Positions 50,805 to 51,837 of a stretch of 51,837 bases of DNA are shown here, piece after piece. Position 1 is the stretch's first letter. Every line of letters starts with the position of its first letter. This DNA is from JBGTGT01 sp051439375 (GTDB lineage: Bacteria > Cyanobacteriota > Cyanobacteriia > Cyanobacteriales > Microcystaceae). The stretch spans positions 1 to 51,837 of the forward strand of contig JBFRWB010000199.1 of NCBI GenBank assembly GCA_051439375.1, read 5' to 3'. Below the pieces are notes generated by a model. It was given only the letters and a program-made list of their open reading frames with translations, did no database searches and had not been told where the DNA came from. A program made the translations under genes and the position numbers.

Positions 50805-50827
50805 AGTCTCCAAAGGGAGGCTTTTTT
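50805..50827 (+). terminator. Intrinsic terminator of the epimerase-to-toroid operon
   Basis: AGTCTCC pairs with GGAGGCT (one G-T wobble), loop AAAG, followed by six T. It sits about 65 bases after the stop codon of the exported protein. Confidence 0.78.
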
Positions 50828-50939
50828 AGTTAATATCTTACATTAATAACTCATTATTAGTCGCTAAAGTGAAACGTCCTGTTTCTTTACTGGATAAGTT
50901 CTTTAAGAGGATTAATCAATTGAACTATAACTTAATCAT

Positions 50940-51728
50940 TTATAGCTCAATACCTAATTCTTTCAATCTAGCTTTAATTTCTGCTAGTTCACGCTGTGCA
51001 ACTTCTTTTTGTTGACGCTCATACTCCTTCTGTTGACGCTCATACTCCTTCTGTTGACGTTCTTCTGCTTCCCGTTGTAAGGCTAATTCCTTCTCTTGAC
51101 GTTCTTTAAGAGTAGATTCTTCGGGTTTTAGCACTAATCCCCCATCAGGGGTAAAATACCTTAACTGATCCTCATAAATTCCTAAATATAATCCTAACTG
51201 TTCACTCCACAACCATCCTTGTTCGTTGGGTTCAATGGGTTGATATTTCTTGTTGACTAAAGTAAACCCTTGAAACTCTAAGGTATAGGGGTCAAACCAA
51301 AAATAATCAGGTGTTTGGAATATATCTTGATAAATTCGCTTTTTTTCTCCCCTATCAGTCTTAGCAGTACTATTAGATAAAATCTCTACTATCATATTCG
51401 GATATTTGTAGTCTTCTTCCCAGATCACCCAACTTTTACGAGGGGGGTTTTTATTTGTCCCTAATACCACAAAAAAATCGGGTCCTCGTTTAGCTTCTGA
51501 TTTTTTCTGATTAGGGCTATAGTAAATGGTTAAATCTCCTGCTGCTACATAGTCCTCTCTATCTTGCCATAACTGTTCTAGAGAGTTAAGCAAGATCATA
51601 ATTTGAGTCAGATGTAAGGAACTTTCCAAAGGGGGTTGATCACTCCATAATTCACCTTGAGGATAGATTATCTCATGGTTAGGGTCTGTGGTTTGAGAGG
51701 AAAGAGAAGAAGTAATAGTCATCGCCAA
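50940..51728 (-). CDS. Uma2 family endonuclease-like protein, second copy
   Basis: A 262-residue DUF820/Uma2 protein. KRGPDFFVVLG (catalytic Asp), PNMIVEILSNSTAKTDRGEKKRIYQ (catalytic Glu and Lys) and DYFWFDPYTLEFQGF. The last ~60 residues are a coiled coil with three near-identical RQQKEYE blocks, made by a tandem duplication of about 21 bases, ending in RLKELGIEL. The start ATG could be at residue 1 or 3 (MAM). The paralogue at 12958-13632 has a different tail, so the coiled coils evolve separately. Confidence 0.87.
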   Translation of the reverse strand: MAMTITSSLSSQTTDPNHEIIYPQGELWSDQPPLESSLHLTQIMILLNSLEQLWQDREDYVAAGDLTIYYSPNQKKSEAKRGPDFFVVLGTNKNPPRKSWVIWEEDYKYPNMIVEILSNSTAKTDRGEKKRIYQDIFQTPDYFWFDPYTLEFQGFTLVNKKYQPIEPNEQGWLWSEQLGLYLGIYEDQLRYFTPDGGLVLKPEESTLKERQEKELALQREAEERQQKEYERQQKEYERQQKEVAQRELAEIKARLKELGIEL

Positions 51729-51837
51729 CTAATTGATAACATGATGATTGTCTTTTTATCTTAGCGTGAGTCTCGTGAACTCGGAAGATGGAGTTGGGAA
51801 CTCGATAATCGTTGACAACAATGTATGATGTTCAGAT

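Noticed and set aside
1..51837. tRNA, rRNA or CRISPR features
   Set aside because: I looked for T-loop type sequences and for regularly spaced 25-40 base repeats and saw none; this was by eye only.

Overview
The window looks like chromosomal DNA of an AT-rich unicellular cyanobacterium, probably in the Crocosphaera/Cyanothece neighbourhood. The evidence is gene content: PetG of the cytochrome b6f complex, the PII partner PipX, the cyanobacterial acyl-ACP reductase of alkane synthesis, a ThrRS without a TGS domain, several DUF29 and Uma2 genes, and small cyanobacteria-type hypotheticals. The HIP1 octamer GCGATCGC also recurs throughout (for example at 5639, 6472, 7702 and 8990). I saw no rRNA, tRNA, CRISPR array, prophage or full insertion sequence. 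Most genes are housekeeping genes in short, mixed-strand units.

Layout. 1-1801 is the N-terminal part of a large SdrD/Cna_B-like protein running off the left edge. 2.4-9.9 kb holds a GH13 sugar phosphorylase, trmFO, a GT2 glycosyltransferase, accD and small conserved proteins. 10-20 kb holds carA, a cyclic-2,3-diphosphoglycerate-synthase-like GTPase, a Uma2 protein, acyl-ACP reductase, an aldo/keto reductase with an export-type leader, a SNF2 helicase and aat. 20-25 kb holds a PepSY helix protein, a TspO-like protein, pipX, a GT4 glycosyltransferase and orphan genes. 25-28 kb holds a membrane polyferredoxin fused to a degenerate sigma-54-activator-type AAA+ domain, next to DoxX. 28-41 kb holds rfbD, petG, an RsbW-type kinase, rlmD, thrS, cysE, a STAS protein, rsmH and an FHA-PAS-GGDEF-EAL protein. 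41-46 kb holds secreted hypotheticals, a nuclease-fold protein, a CNNM/CorC-type protein and a frameshifted formylglycine-generating-enzyme-like gene. 46.5-50.7 kb is a sugar/heptose unit: epimerase, GmhA-like, GmhB-like and a large exported toroid-like protein. A second Uma2 gene closes the window.

How the genes work together. Recognisable themes are nitrogen/carbon sensing (PipX, carA), fatty-acid supply and use (accD, acyl-ACP reductase), surface polysaccharide chemistry (GT2, GT4, RfbD, the heptose unit), RNA modification (TrmFO, RlmD, RsmH) and partner switching (RsbW-type kinase, STAS antagonist).

Most worth following up: the sigma-54-like/polyferredoxin fusion in a phylum not known to have RpoN; a 95-bp MITE-like element with perfect 10-bp inverted ends and 5-bp direct repeats, sitting inside one of two copies of an older dispersed repeat, so that the other copy acts as an empty site; and the GmhA-GmhB-exported protein operon. 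All functions are inferred from reading motifs; no database search was run.
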